Source: Mucilaginibacter tolerans (GTDB lineage: Bacteria; Bacteroidota; Bacteroidia; Sphingobacteriales; Sphingobacteriaceae). Taken from it: a stretch of DNA of 64,000 nt. The notes under the pieces are model-generated. The model saw only the letters and a program-made list of their open reading frames with translations. It ran no database searches and had not been told where the DNA came from. The stretch covers positions 1 to 64,000 of the forward strand of contig NZ_JAUMKB010000014.1 in assembly GCF_030519375.1 (NCBI RefSeq). The letters are read 5' to 3'. This document shows, one piece after another, positions 8,980-18,172 of this stretch; position 1 is the stretch's first letter, and each line of letters opens with the position of its first letter. Both the position numbers and the translations under genes were made by a program.

Positions 8980-11900
8980 ATGCATTTTAAAAATTTACTC
9001 AAAGTAAGTTGCTACTTTATCCTGCTTTGCTTATTTGCGTTACCAGCTTTGGCTCAAAACGTAGTAGTATCAGGTAAAGTAACAGACTCAAAAGATGGCT
9101 CGCCTATTCCGGGTGTATCCATCGTGGCAAAAGGCTCAACATCGGGCACAGTAACCGATGCAAATGGTAATTTCAAATTATCTGTGCCTTCTTCAGTAAA
9201 AGCACTTTCAGTATCCTTTGTAGGCTATGTAAAAAAGGATGTGGCTTTAACAGGCGGCCCTCTTAACATTACATTGGATGCCACAAGCACTGCACTTAAC
9301 GAAGTACTTGTTGTAAGTGTTGGTTACGGCTCGGCCCGCAAAAAGGATGTAACCGGAGCAGTGGAAAACATTTCGGCCAAAAACTTTAACCAGGGAGCTA
9401 TCATTAACCCTATTGATCAGTTATCAGGTAAAGTTGCGGGTTTGACTATTACCCAGCCGGGTGGTGACCCTAACCAGGTTGCTTCAGTTCGTTTAAGGGG
9501 GCAGTCATCGCTTTCAGGTGGTTTGTCACCATTGTTTGTTGTCGATGGTGTGATCCTGGACGATCCTAGCCAATTTCAAAACATTCCTCCGGACGATATC
9601 GCCTCGTATGACGTTTTGAAAGATGCTTCTGCCGCTGCTATTTACGGTTCCCGTGGTGCAAACGGCGTAATTATCGTTACTACCAAAAAAGGAGCATCAG
9701 GGAAGGCCGTTATTTCTTATGATGGTATCGCTGGCTTCAGCAAGCAAAGCAAATACTATGACCTGTTAACGCCAAGCGAATATCTTGCAGAGCTTAACCT
9801 TCTTGCTTCACAAGACACCGCCATTAAAGTAGCTACTTATGCCAAGGGTGGTGTTACCGACTGGCAAAGAGCGATTACCCGTACGGCATATCAGCAAAGG
9901 CATAGTGTATCACTTTCCGGTGGCAACAGCAGTTCAAACTACATTGCTTCGGCCAACTATTCAAACCAACAGGGTATCGTTATTAACACTGGTAAACAAC
10001 AATTAGGTTTGCGTTTCAGTGGTGAAACAAAGGCATTGGATGATAAATTGGATATTAAAGCTGGTATTCAAAACATTAGCACAGTTCGTAGTTTCCTTGA
10101 CTACTCGAACTTCAGCTATATGTATAACTCGCCGCCAACTTTTCCTGTTAAGAATCCTGATGGCAGTTATTTTGCTTACACTGATTTTAACGAAGCAAAC
10201 CCTGTTGAGCACATTAACCAGACTACTGCAAAAGCTTACGAATATCTTACACTCATCAACGGCTCGGTAGATTATAATATCACACACGAGTTAAAAATAG
10301 GAGGTAATGGAGCTATTTCCCGTAATAATGTACAGACGCATGGCTTTGTTCCGTCTTTCCCAGTTGAGGGTAATGTGAACCAGGGAGGCCAGGCACAGGA
10401 AAATACCAATTCTTACAAAGGTAACCTGCATTTAAATTTTGACAAGACCTTTGGCAAGAGCACCTTGAATTTTATTGCGGCATACGAGTATAATGACTAC
10501 TTATACGATAACTTCGTAGCCGCGGGCCAGCAGTATATTATTCCGGAGCAACTGGACAATAACCTGGGTGCCGGCAACAGCCAGTTTAATAGGATTTTTT
10601 CTTATAAGAACGAATACACTCTGATATCTTATTTTGCCCGTGCAGCTTACAACTATGACGGACGTATTTACGTAACTGCAACTTTACGCCGTGATGGTTC
10701 TTCAAAATTTGGTTCGCAAAACCAGTGGGGTACTTTCCCATCATTTGACTTGGCATACCGCTTCAAAAAAGATCTCTTAGCGAATGTGGATTGGATAACC
10801 GATTTGAAATTAAGAGCGGGCTATGGTGTTACCGGTAACGCTGATGCAATTTCTCCGTATGGTACACTGGAAACCGTTAACTCAGTCGGTAAATATTTCG
10901 ACGCATCGTCAGGGTCATATTTAAGTGCTTATTCAACAAATCAGAATGCAAACCCATTATTAAAATGGGAAGAAAGACAAGGTAAGAACGTTGGTTTGGA
11001 CTTTGACTTGTTCAATGGCAGGTTATCTGGAAGTATGAACTACTTTAATGATAAAACCAAAAACCTGCTTTACGATTACACCGTACCAACCCCACCATTC
11101 GTAGTAAATACATTGCTGGCCAACGTAGGAACCATGACTAATAAAGGTTTCGAGTTATCGTTGACAGGTCAAATACTTACTGGCCCTAAATTAAGGTGGA
11201 CCGCAAGCGGGCAGATATCATTTGTTAATACCAAGATCGACAACCTGTCAGGAAGCTTTGCCTATGCAGGAAAAACTTATCCGTTAACAGCATCGCAAAT
11301 ACCGGTAGGATATGCACGAGGCCGTGGTTTAAGTTCAAACCCGATCACTTTCCTGAAACCAGGGTATAGTCCTTATGTATTTTACCTGCCACATTATACG
11401 GGTGTTGATGCGAGTGGTAACCAAACTTTTGATGGTCAAACCATTGATCAAAATGCAAGCCCCGCAGGACATTACATTGATCCGGCTCCGAAATTCAACT
11501 ATGGTTTTTCTAATAGCTTCGATTACGGCAACTGGAACTTGAACTTTGCTTTAAGAGGTGTATACGGACAAAAAATCTTTAATAATACATTGCTTGACGT
11601 TCAAACCGTTACCCGCTTACCTGGGAACAACGTAACAAGAGAAGCGCTAACCAATGGCATAAAGGATGCACCTGTTGCGTCTGACCTGTGGCTTGAAAAC
11701 GCCTCATTCCTGCGCATGGATAATGCGACCTTAAGTTACTCTTTCAAAAATATAAGCTTCGCAAGCAACCTCCGGGTATTTATTTCATCAAACAATGTTT
11801 TTGTAATAACCAAATACAAAGGTCTTGACCCTGAGGTGAAAACAGAAAATTCATCAGGCACAAATATATTGTTCGGCCAAAACCTTAACGGTTCAAACAA

Positions 11901-11991
11901 CCAGGCATATATTGATGCCAACTATGGTGGCGAGGCTTACTATCCTAGAGTTAGAACATTTTCATTGGGTGTAAATGTCACATTGAAATAA
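8980..11991 (+). CDS. susC: SusC/RagA-family TonB-linked outer membrane transporter
   Basis: A 1003-residue transporter. A signal peptide ends at PALAQ (about residue 26). A carboxypeptidase-like beta-sandwich domain follows (VSGKVTDSKDGSPIPGVSI to LNEVLVVSVGYG). The plug runs from about 120 to 235 with the SusC-type signature LFVVDGVILDD, then IASYDVLKDASAAAIYGSRG and ANGVIIVTTKKG. The rest is a 22-strand-type barrel ending in FSLGVNVTLK. It forms the gated outer-membrane channel beneath the SusD lid, energised by TonB-ExbBD, and imports oligosaccharides or peptides. susD follows after 16 bp and a terminator follows susD, so the pair is one operon. The substrate is unknown. The glycosidases downstream suggest a glucoside- or mannoside-containing glycan. 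The symbol is given in the family sense. Confidence 0.93.
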   Translation: MHFKNLLKVSCYFILLCLFALPALAQNVVVSGKVTDSKDGSPIPGVSIVAKGSTSGTVTDANGNFKLSVPSSVKALSVSFVGYVKKDVALTGGPLNITLDATSTALNEVLVVSVGYGSARKKDVTGAVENISAKNFNQGAIINPIDQLSGKVAGLTITQPGGDPNQVASVRLRGQSSLSGGLSPLFVVDGVILDDPSQFQNIPPDDIASYDVLKDASAAAIYGSRGANGVIIVTTKKGASGKAVISYDGIAGFSKQSKYYDLLTPSEYLAELNLLASQDTAIKVATYAKGGVTDWQRAITRTAYQQRHSVSLSGGNSSSNYIASANYSNQQGIVINTGKQQLGLRFSGETKALDDKLDIKAGIQNISTVRSFLDYSNFSYMYNSPPTFPVKNPDGSYFAYTDFNEANPVEHINQTTAKAYEYLTLINGSVDYNITHELKIGGNGAISRNNVQTHGFVPSFPVEGNVNQGGQAQENTNSYKGNLHLNFDKTFGKSTLNFIAAYEYNDYLYDNFVAAGQQYIIPEQLDNNLGAGNSQFNRIFSYKNEYTLISYFARAAYNYDGRIYVTATLRRDGSSKFGSQNQWGTFPSFDLAYRFKKDLLANVDWITDLKLRAGYGVTGNADAISPYGTLETVNSVGKYFDASSGSYLSAYSTNQNANPLLKWEERQGKNVGLDFDLFNGRLSGSMNYFNDKTKNLLYDYTVPTPPFVVNTLLANVGTMTNKGFELSLTGQILTGPKLRWTASGQISFVNTKIDNLSGSFAYAGKTYPLTASQIPVGYARGRGLSSNPITFLKPGYSPYVFYLPHYTGVDASGNQTFDGQTIDQNASPAGHYIDPAPKFNYGFSNSFDYGNWNLNFALRGVYGQKIFNNTLLDVQTVTRLPGNNVTREALTNGIKDAPVASDLWLENASFLRMDNATLSYSFKNISFASNLRVFISSNNVFVITKYKGLDPEVKTENSSGTNILFGQNLNGSNNQAYIDANYGGEAYYPRVRTFSLGVNVTLK

Positions 11992-12007
11992 AATATTAAA
12001 GAAAATA

Positions 12008-13546
12008 GTGATGAAAAGAAAAAAATATTTGTTTATTGTCTGTACAGTGATTCTGGCAGGCAGTATAATGCCATCATGTACCAAGCTCGACAAAAAGATC
12101 TATAGTGTTGAGCCTGTAGGTAATTTTTACCAAACCCCTGCCCAGTTAGCAGCAGGTGTGGCCCCGGCATATATAGCATTGCAAAACATTCCTGACGGAA
12201 ACGTAAATCAGATGAATGAAATAACATCAGACGAAATCATTGTTCCAACCAGAGGTAATGACTGGTACGACGGTGGTCAATGGCAGGGACTATGGCTTCA
12301 TAAATTTAAACCGGACGTTTTTGTTGATGGCGGGTGGAGTGATCTCAACAATGGTATAGGTAAAGTAAATTTTACTTTAAATATCCTGAATGGCTTGGCA
12401 AGCAAACCATCAAATTACGATGCTGTAGTGGCCGAGCTGAAAGTTTTGCGCGCTTATTTTATTTATCAGTTAATGGATATGTTTGGGAACATACCTGTAG
12501 TAATTGATTACAATACAGACCCGAGCAAGGTAACCCAGCAAAACCGCGCAGCTGTTTATGCTTTCCTGGAAAGTGAATTGACTGCCAATGTTCCACTGCT
12601 ATCCAATAACGTTGATAAAACTACTTATGGTAGGTTGACTCAATATGCCGGCTATATGCTGCTTGCAAAATTGTACATGAACGCACAGGTTTACACCGGA
12701 ACGGCACAGTGGGCCAAAGCAATTACTGCATTAAACACGGTTATCAGCTCGGGTAAGTATATTTTACAGCCTAACTATTTTGATAACTTTTCGATAGCAA
12801 ATGATGGATCGGCTGAAAATATCTTTGTGGTGCCATATGATAAAATTAATATTGGTAACATGAACTGGGAGATGCAGACTCTACACTATCAATCACAGGA
12901 TACGTATGGGTTAACAGGCTCACCATGGAACGGCTTCTGCTCAACAGCTGATGTGTATAATAAATACGATGCCGCTGATGCACGCCGGGCTCAATTCCTG
13001 GTTGGACAGCAATATAAAGCTGATGGTGTCACACCACTCACAGACAAACAGACCGGTTTACCATTGGCTTTTAACCCTAATGTAACCACACTATCATCAG
13101 CTGCCGATGCTTTCCGTTTAGCGGGTGCACGTAACGTAAAATATCACCCGGAAGCCGGAACAGCCGGTAACCAAAGCAATGATATGGTGATTTTCCGTTT
13201 GGCCGATGCTTATTTAATGAGGGCTGAAGCATCACTGCAAACAGGTGACATTGCCACTGCTCTTGCAGATGTTAACAAGGTGCGCGCACGTGCTGGCGTA
13301 ACTGCCTGGACATCGGCTAACGTGACTCTTCCTAATTTATTGGACGAAAGAAGCCGTGAATTAATGTGGGAAGGCTGGAGAAGACAGGATTTGATCCGTT
13401 ACGAAGTGGCTACCGGTACGCATTACTTTACCGGAGCGCGTACCCCGGCAAAAACAGATGACGGTGATCAGCATACTTTTATATTCCCGATCCCTGCACC
13501 TGAATTGATTTCAAACTCTAACCTGCACCAAAACCCAGGTTATTAA
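12008..13546 (+). CDS. susD: SusD/RagB-family nutrient-binding lipoprotein
   Basis: A 512-residue surface lipoprotein that forms the lid on the SusC channel and captures the substrate. The signal ends with a lipobox before Cys24 (SIMPSC). Family features include VAELKVLRAYFIYQLMDMFG and IPVVIDYN in the TPR-like region, NMVIFRLADAYLMRAEA-like helices (here MVIFRLADAYLMRAEASLQ), the VRARAGV segment, LLDERSRELMWEGWRRQDLI, and the C-terminal IFPIPAPELISN.NLHQNPGY ending. It sits 16 bp after susC and is followed by a strong terminator, consistent with a two-gene operon. Start: two ATG codons are adjacent, and either gives the same signal peptide. Confidence 0.93.
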   Translation: MMKRKKYLFIVCTVILAGSIMPSCTKLDKKIYSVEPVGNFYQTPAQLAAGVAPAYIALQNIPDGNVNQMNEITSDEIIVPTRGNDWYDGGQWQGLWLHKFKPDVFVDGGWSDLNNGIGKVNFTLNILNGLASKPSNYDAVVAELKVLRAYFIYQLMDMFGNIPVVIDYNTDPSKVTQQNRAAVYAFLESELTANVPLLSNNVDKTTYGRLTQYAGYMLLAKLYMNAQVYTGTAQWAKAITALNTVISSGKYILQPNYFDNFSIANDGSAENIFVVPYDKINIGNMNWEMQTLHYQSQDTYGLTGSPWNGFCSTADVYNKYDAADARRAQFLVGQQYKADGVTPLTDKQTGLPLAFNPNVTTLSSAADAFRLAGARNVKYHPEAGTAGNQSNDMVIFRLADAYLMRAEASLQTGDIATALADVNKVRARAGVTAWTSANVTLPNLLDERSRELMWEGWRRQDLIRYEVATGTHYFTGARTPAKTDDGDQHTFIFPIPAPELISNSNLHQNPGY

Positions 13547-13572
13547 TTACTTTGAATAAAAACAAGTATTGG

Positions 13573-13604
13573 AAATGGAGTAGCCTGATTGCTACTCCAT
13601 TTTT
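13573..13604 (+). terminator. Intrinsic terminator after susD
   Basis: A 12-bp perfect stem, AAATGGAGTAGC (13573-13584) with GCTACTCCATTT (13591-13602), has a 6-nt loop and is followed by T residues. It lies 26 bp after the susD stop and separates susCD from the next gene. Confidence 0.85.
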
Positions 13605-13627
13605 AGTTATGTATATTTAATTCCATC

Positions 13628-16600
13628 ATGAGATTCCGTCATATACTAATCCTTGCCTTTGTATACTCTTCTCTCAATATTTCCTGTAAACACAACAAAA
13701 CGGAGTCTGATCCTAAAGATGACTTATTTCAATTGTTGCCCGCTTCATCAACGGGTATAATCTTCAACAATAAAGTTGAAGAAGATGGTGAGTTCAACGT
13801 GTTTAACTACCGCAATTTTTATAATGGCGGAGGAGTGGCAATTGGTGATGTAAACAACGATGGGAAACCGGATATCTTCTTCACTTCTAACCAGGGTGAA
13901 AATAAATTGTACCTCAACAAAGGCAACTGGAAATTTGATGATGTGACAGCAAAGGCCGGCGTAAAGGGATTCAAACGGTGGCATACCGGTGTTACCATGG
14001 TGGATATTAATGGCGACGGCTGGCTGGATATATATGTTTCAAACAGTGGGGGCATGAAAGATGCAGATAGGGCCAATGAATTATACATTAATCAAAAAGA
14101 TGGTACTTTCATAGAAGAGGCCGTTCAGTATGGTCTGGCAGACAAAGGCTTATCTACACAGGCGATATTTTTTGATTTTGATCATGATGGCGATCTGGAT
14201 TGCTTTGTTTTAAATAATAGCTATAGGCCAATAGGAAGCTTTGGTTATAACCGTGATCTCAGGAACACACGGGACCCTCAAAACGGCGACCGGTTATATA
14301 GAAATGACAACGGGAAGTTTGTAGATATAAGTGAACAGGCAGGCATTTATGGAAGCGAGATTGGGTTTGGTTTAGGGGTAGAGGTGGGAGATTTGTTCAA
14401 TACCGGATGGGATGATATGTATATCTCTAATGATTTTTTTGAACACGATTATCTCTATCAGAATCTGCATAACAGTAGATTTAAGGAGATCAGTGACAAT
14501 GCTATGGGGCATATGAGCCTATCCTCTATGGGATCAGATATGGCTGATGTAAACAACGACGGTCTCCTTGATGTATTTACTACCGATATGCTCCCGGAAA
14601 ATGATTACCGGCTGAAAACAACGACCAAGTTTGATGAATATGATATTTATAATGCCAAGCTTAAAAATAGCTTTCATCATCAATTTACCAAAAACTGTCT
14701 GCAGTTAAATAATGGCGACGGAACTTTTAGCGAAATAGCCGATTTGGCAGGAATTGATGCTACTGACTGGAGTTGGGGTGCGCTGTGCTTTGATTTTAAT
14801 AATGATGGGTGGAAGGACATTTTTGTGAGTAATGGTATAAGCCGGGACCTTACAAATCAGGATTTCCTGGCCTATTTTGGCAGTGAAGAAGTGATGAATG
14901 AGGTAAAGAATGGAGGTTTTAAATCGAAAACCTTTCTTAATAAAATGCCCAAAACCCCGATCAGTAATTATGGGTTTGTAAATCAGAAAAATCTTCAATT
15001 TAAGGATGCTACTGAACGATTGGGGCTTTCTGTGCCATCATTCAGCAATGGGGCTGCATATGGTGACCTGGATGGGGACGGGGACCTGGACCTTGTTGTG
15101 AATAATGAGAACGGTGAAGCTTTTATCTACCGGAACATGACTTCTGAAAGGACGCACGCGCATTATCTTAAAGTTAGTCTGAAAGGTAGTGGTATGAATA
15201 CTTTTGGCATAGGCGCAAAGGTCACTATTTACACAGGTGGTATGCAGCAACTGATTGAACAGATGCCAACCCGTGGTTTTGAAAGCAGTATGGAACCCCT
15301 GCTCAATTTTGGTACCGGCGCTTTCAAAAAAGTAGATAGTTTGCGTGTTGTATGGCCCGACTTAAAAATGCAAACACTGAAAGATGTTAAATGTAACACC
15401 ACCATAACTCTTTCTCAAAAAGACGCTCATCAGGTATTCCAACCTGTGAATATTGACAGGGCGAGACCCTATTATAAAAATGTAACTTCTCAACAGATAA
15501 CCGGTAATATACATCATAGGGAAAATGACTTTAAAGATTTTGATGTTGAAAGATTGATCCCTAAAATGATATCAACCGAAGGACCGAAGCTTGCTGTTGC
15601 CGACGTTAACGGGGATGGGTTGGAGGATTTTTTTATGGGAAGCGCTACCGGTGATACCGCAAAGCTTTTTATTCAGCAGCCCGATGGGAGGTTTGCACAA
15701 AACAGAGAGTTTGTGTTCGAGCAGGACAAAAACAGCGAGGATATTAGCGCATTGTTTTTTGATGCTGATCACGACGGGGATATGGACCTTGCAGTTGTTT
15801 CTGGCGGAAATATGGAAAAACAAGGCTCACTTAATTTGCTGGCACGGTTGTACGTTAACGATGGCAAAGGCAATTTTACCCGTAAATTTTCAGGCTGGCC
15901 AATTGTTTCTGTTAATGCCTCATGTGTACGATTGAACAATAATAACGATGATTTATTCATCGGAGGTCGGAGTGTGCCGGGATCTTATGGCGTAATACCA
16001 TCAAGCAAGCTATTAAGGAATGATGGACACGGGAATTTTAAGGATGTTACAGCTAGCATAGCGCCTGAATTGGAGAAATTAGGAATGGTAACCGATGCGC
16101 AATGGGCAGATATAGATGGTTCAGGAAAAAACTCATTAATTGTGGTAGGCGATTGGATGCCGGTGACTATTCTTCAATACGTTAATGGCAAACTTCAAAA
16201 GACTAAAGAGCTAAACAATTCAGCAGGTTGGTGGAATTGCCTGACAGTTGCTGATCTGAATGGGGATGGTAAACCTGACCTTATCGCAGGCAATAGTGGA
16301 TTAAATTCAAAAATAAAAGCTGATGTTGATCACCCAGCTAAGTTATATGTGTCGGATTTTGATGAGAACGGTCAAACAGAATGTATACCGGTTTATTATA
16401 AAACAGATGGGAAGGCTTATCCCATTAATCTGCACGATGATATGATCAAACAGCTACCGCTCTTGAAAAAGAGATTTTTGAGGTATGACGCATATGCAGG
16501 GAAAGGCATTGAAGGAATTTTTTCCGAAGAGCAGTTGACAAAAGCATCGGTTTTGACTGTAAATCAAGCCCAAACCTGTGTTTTTTATAATAAAGGCAAG

Positions 16601-16933
16601 GGTGATTTTGATATGAAACCGCTACCGATCAGGGCTCAATTCTCACCAGTGTTTAGCATATTGGTAACTGACATCAACCATGATGGTATAAACGACTTGT
16701 TTTTGGGCGGTAATTTTTATGGCTTAAAGCCTGAGATAGGACGCTACGACGCTAATTACGGTGTTACTTATCTGGGCAACAACAAACATGGGTTCGATTA
16801 TTCGCCGCCAACACAAAGTGGATTATTTGTAACAGGAGAAGCCCGGGATGCGGCTGTTATAAATACAAGAAGTGGAAAAGCCATCATTGTTGCCAGGAAT
16901 AACGATGCTTTACAGTTATTTAAAGGAAATTGA
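13628..16933 (+). CDS. CRTAC1-type lipoprotein: VCBS/FG-GAP repeats with ASPIC/UnbV domain (copy 1)
   Basis: A 1101-residue exported lipoprotein with lipidation at Cys20 (SLNISC). It contains many beta-propeller FG-GAP/VCBS units with calcium-binding DxNxDG loops (VNNDGKPDIFF, INGDGWLDIYV, LDGDGDLDLVV, LNGDGKPDLIA and others). The ASPIC/UnbV module lies at about residues 525-590 (FGIGAKVTIYTGG, MPTRGFESSMEPLLNFG, then LRVVWPD). A second propeller follows. The architecture matches CRTAC1-family proteins of Bacteroidota, whose molecular role is not established; carbohydrate or protein binding at the surface is the usual guess. It follows susD behind a terminator and has a paralogue of almost the same length at 18173-21484, so the two are probably partner or duplicate surface proteins of the island. 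Confidence 0.85.
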   Translation: MRFRHILILAFVYSSLNISCKHNKTESDPKDDLFQLLPASSTGIIFNNKVEEDGEFNVFNYRNFYNGGGVAIGDVNNDGKPDIFFTSNQGENKLYLNKGNWKFDDVTAKAGVKGFKRWHTGVTMVDINGDGWLDIYVSNSGGMKDADRANELYINQKDGTFIEEAVQYGLADKGLSTQAIFFDFDHDGDLDCFVLNNSYRPIGSFGYNRDLRNTRDPQNGDRLYRNDNGKFVDISEQAGIYGSEIGFGLGVEVGDLFNTGWDDMYISNDFFEHDYLYQNLHNSRFKEISDNAMGHMSLSSMGSDMADVNNDGLLDVFTTDMLPENDYRLKTTTKFDEYDIYNAKLKNSFHHQFTKNCLQLNNGDGTFSEIADLAGIDATDWSWGALCFDFNNDGWKDIFVSNGISRDLTNQDFLAYFGSEEVMNEVKNGGFKSKTFLNKMPKTPISNYGFVNQKNLQFKDATERLGLSVPSFSNGAAYGDLDGDGDLDLVVNNENGEAFIYRNMTSERTHAHYLKVSLKGSGMNTFGIGAKVTIYTGGMQQLIEQMPTRGFESSMEPLLNFGTGAFKKVDSLRVVWPDLKMQTLKDVKCNTTITLSQKDAHQVFQPVNIDRARPYYKNVTSQQITGNIHHRENDFKDFDVERLIPKMISTEGPKLAVADVNGDGLEDFFMGSATGDTAKLFIQQPDGRFAQNREFVFEQDKNSEDISALFFDADHDGDMDLAVVSGGNMEKQGSLNLLARLYVNDGKGNFTRKFSGWPIVSVNASCVRLNNNNDDLFIGGRSVPGSYGVIPSSKLLRNDGHGNFKDVTASIAPELEKLGMVTDAQWADIDGSGKNSLIVVGDWMPVTILQYVNGKLQKTKELNNSAGWWNCLTVADLNGDGKPDLIAGNSGLNSKIKADVDHPAKLYVSDFDENGQTECIPVYYKTDGKAYPINLHDDMIKQLPLLKKRFLRYDAYAGKGIEGIFSEEQLTKASVLTVNQAQTCVFYNKGKGDFDMKPLPIRAQFSPVFSILVTDINHDGINDLFLGGNFYGLKPEIGRYDANYGVTYLGNNKHGFDYSPPTQSGLFVTGEARDAAVINTRSGKAIIVARNNDALQLFKGN

Positions 16934-16936
16934 AAT

Positions 16937-16976
16937 AATCATTCAGCCTGAATGAATGTATTCAGGCTGAATGATT
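16937..16976. terminator. Probable bidirectional hairpin between convergent genes
   Basis: ATAATCATTCAGCCTGAAT faces ATTCAGGCTGAATGATTA across a short loop, giving a long stem between the ends of the CRTAC1 gene and the SRPBCC/GyrI gene. The T-tracts are poor, but position and stem strength fit a shared terminator. Confidence 0.6.
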
Positions 16977-17919
16977 AAAGATAACTACTAAAGTTTATCT
17001 GAATATTTACTTTACTTGTATCGGATGTAGGAAGCTTGTCGTCGAGATAGCTATCGAACGGCGAAACAGCCAATTGATAGGAATGGTCTACAAAATATTG
17101 ATGTAAGCTTGCATAAACTTTCTGCTTTTGTTTAAAACTCCCTACATATTTTACAGCATAAAGTGAGCCCCCTTTAGGCATTTCCGAATAGATTACTTCG
17201 TTTTCACTTTTAACCTTCCTATCAACATAAAAGCCTAAATTAACCTGGGTGGAATCTTTATCGCGCGGAAAAAACTGTGCAATTAATGGCTGCACCTTTT
17301 TTACATTGTGCTTTTTAAGGTATTCTTGCAACACAACCTGCATACGGGCCGCGGCAGTGAATTTGTCTTTTGATGATACCTTTCTTTTTATCTCAATGAG
17401 ATTTTCATCAGGTACCTTTGTTTTAAAAATGTTGTAGCCATAAAGAAGACTATCTGTTTCCATGAACTTTTTTAGATCATCAATATGCGTATCGTCAAAA
17501 GAAGTTTTGCTGAGCTTTCCGATCAGGTAATTGACAGCTGAAGTTTTTTTAGTTACGACTATGACCGTTTTGGTAGGTACCTTATCTGGAACAATAACGT
17601 AGCTATAATTAATGAATTTGTTATTCCAGCTATCTTCAATTTCAAACAAATATCCCCCTGATTTAACATCTAATTTCTTTTCTCTATAATTTAAACTGAA
17701 TGAATTAGAATCCTTTTTGACTAAAACTTTACTTGAGTCGGCATCTGCGATGGTATTCATATCAGATCTCCATTTTCTCCAGGTTGATGGATTTGAGAGA
17801 TGAATAAATATGTTCAAATAAGAAGATTTTATAGTGATCGTTTTTTGTTGGGTAACCGGGATAAAGCAGGCAGCAATAATTAACAATAGTACTGATAGTG
17901 CAATAATTCTCTTCTTCAT
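16975..17919 (-). CDS. Membrane-anchored SRPBCC / GyrI-like domain protein
   Basis: A 314-residue protein with an N-terminal hydrophobic anchor (residues 5-20). An SRPBCC (START-like) segment starts at the YLNIFIHLSNPSTWRKW motif, as in polyketide-cyclase-like proteins. The C-terminal half resembles a GyrI/SOUL-type small-molecule-binding domain (VKKVQPLIAQFF, then MPKGGSLYAVKYVGSF and YASLHQYFVDHSYQ). Proteins of this layout are common in Bacteroidota and have no settled function; they probably bind a hydrophobic or amphipathic ligand at the membrane. The gene is reversed between two CRTAC1 genes, so it breaks the run of plus-strand genes and is probably transcribed separately. It is 41 bp from the end of the upstream CRTAC1 gene; the gap holds a repeated ATTCAGCCTGAATG stretch that can form a hairpin. 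Confidence 0.7.
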   Translation of the reverse strand: MKKRIIALSVLLLIIAACFIPVTQQKTITIKSSYLNIFIHLSNPSTWRKWRSDMNTIADADSSKVLVKKDSNSFSLNYREKKLDVKSGGYLFEIEDSWNNKFINYSYVIVPDKVPTKTVIVVTKKTSAVNYLIGKLSKTSFDDTHIDDLKKFMETDSLLYGYNIFKTKVPDENLIEIKRKVSSKDKFTAAARMQVVLQEYLKKHNVKKVQPLIAQFFPRDKDSTQVNLGFYVDRKVKSENEVIYSEMPKGGSLYAVKYVGSFKQKQKVYASLHQYFVDHSYQLAVSPFDSYLDDKLPTSDTSKVNIQINFSSYL

Positions 17920-18089
17920 TTAAATTTATCAAAGTGGCAGTGCCGAAAGTATAGAAAAAAAACCGTTTTTGACAGCATAAGAGCCATATTTAGGTGAAAT
18001 TTTTTAACCCATTTTTATCCGTGGCCAGCTTGGTTTCACAGGTATTAATTAATACTTTTATAGCATTGAGCACCTGAAAATTTGCACCA

Positions 18090-18161
18090 ATGAAACCTAA
18101 AAGCTATTCTAATACGACTACTCTTAGTACCTTCAGTTTATTCAGGCTCCTTCAAAAATAG
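18090..18161 (+). CDS. Possible 23-residue leader or micro-ORF
   Basis: A short frame, M-K-P-K-S-Y-S-N-T-T-T-L-S, continuing with TFSLFRLLQK, ends 11 bp before the second CRTAC1 gene. An AAAATTTGC motif, which resembles a -7 box end, lies just upstream (18077-18085). Ser/Thr/Leu are abundant but there is no clear run of one amino acid. It may be real or chance. Confidence 0.2.
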   Translation: MKPKSYSNTTTLSTFSLFRLLQK

Positions 18162-18172
18162 CGGTATAATCA

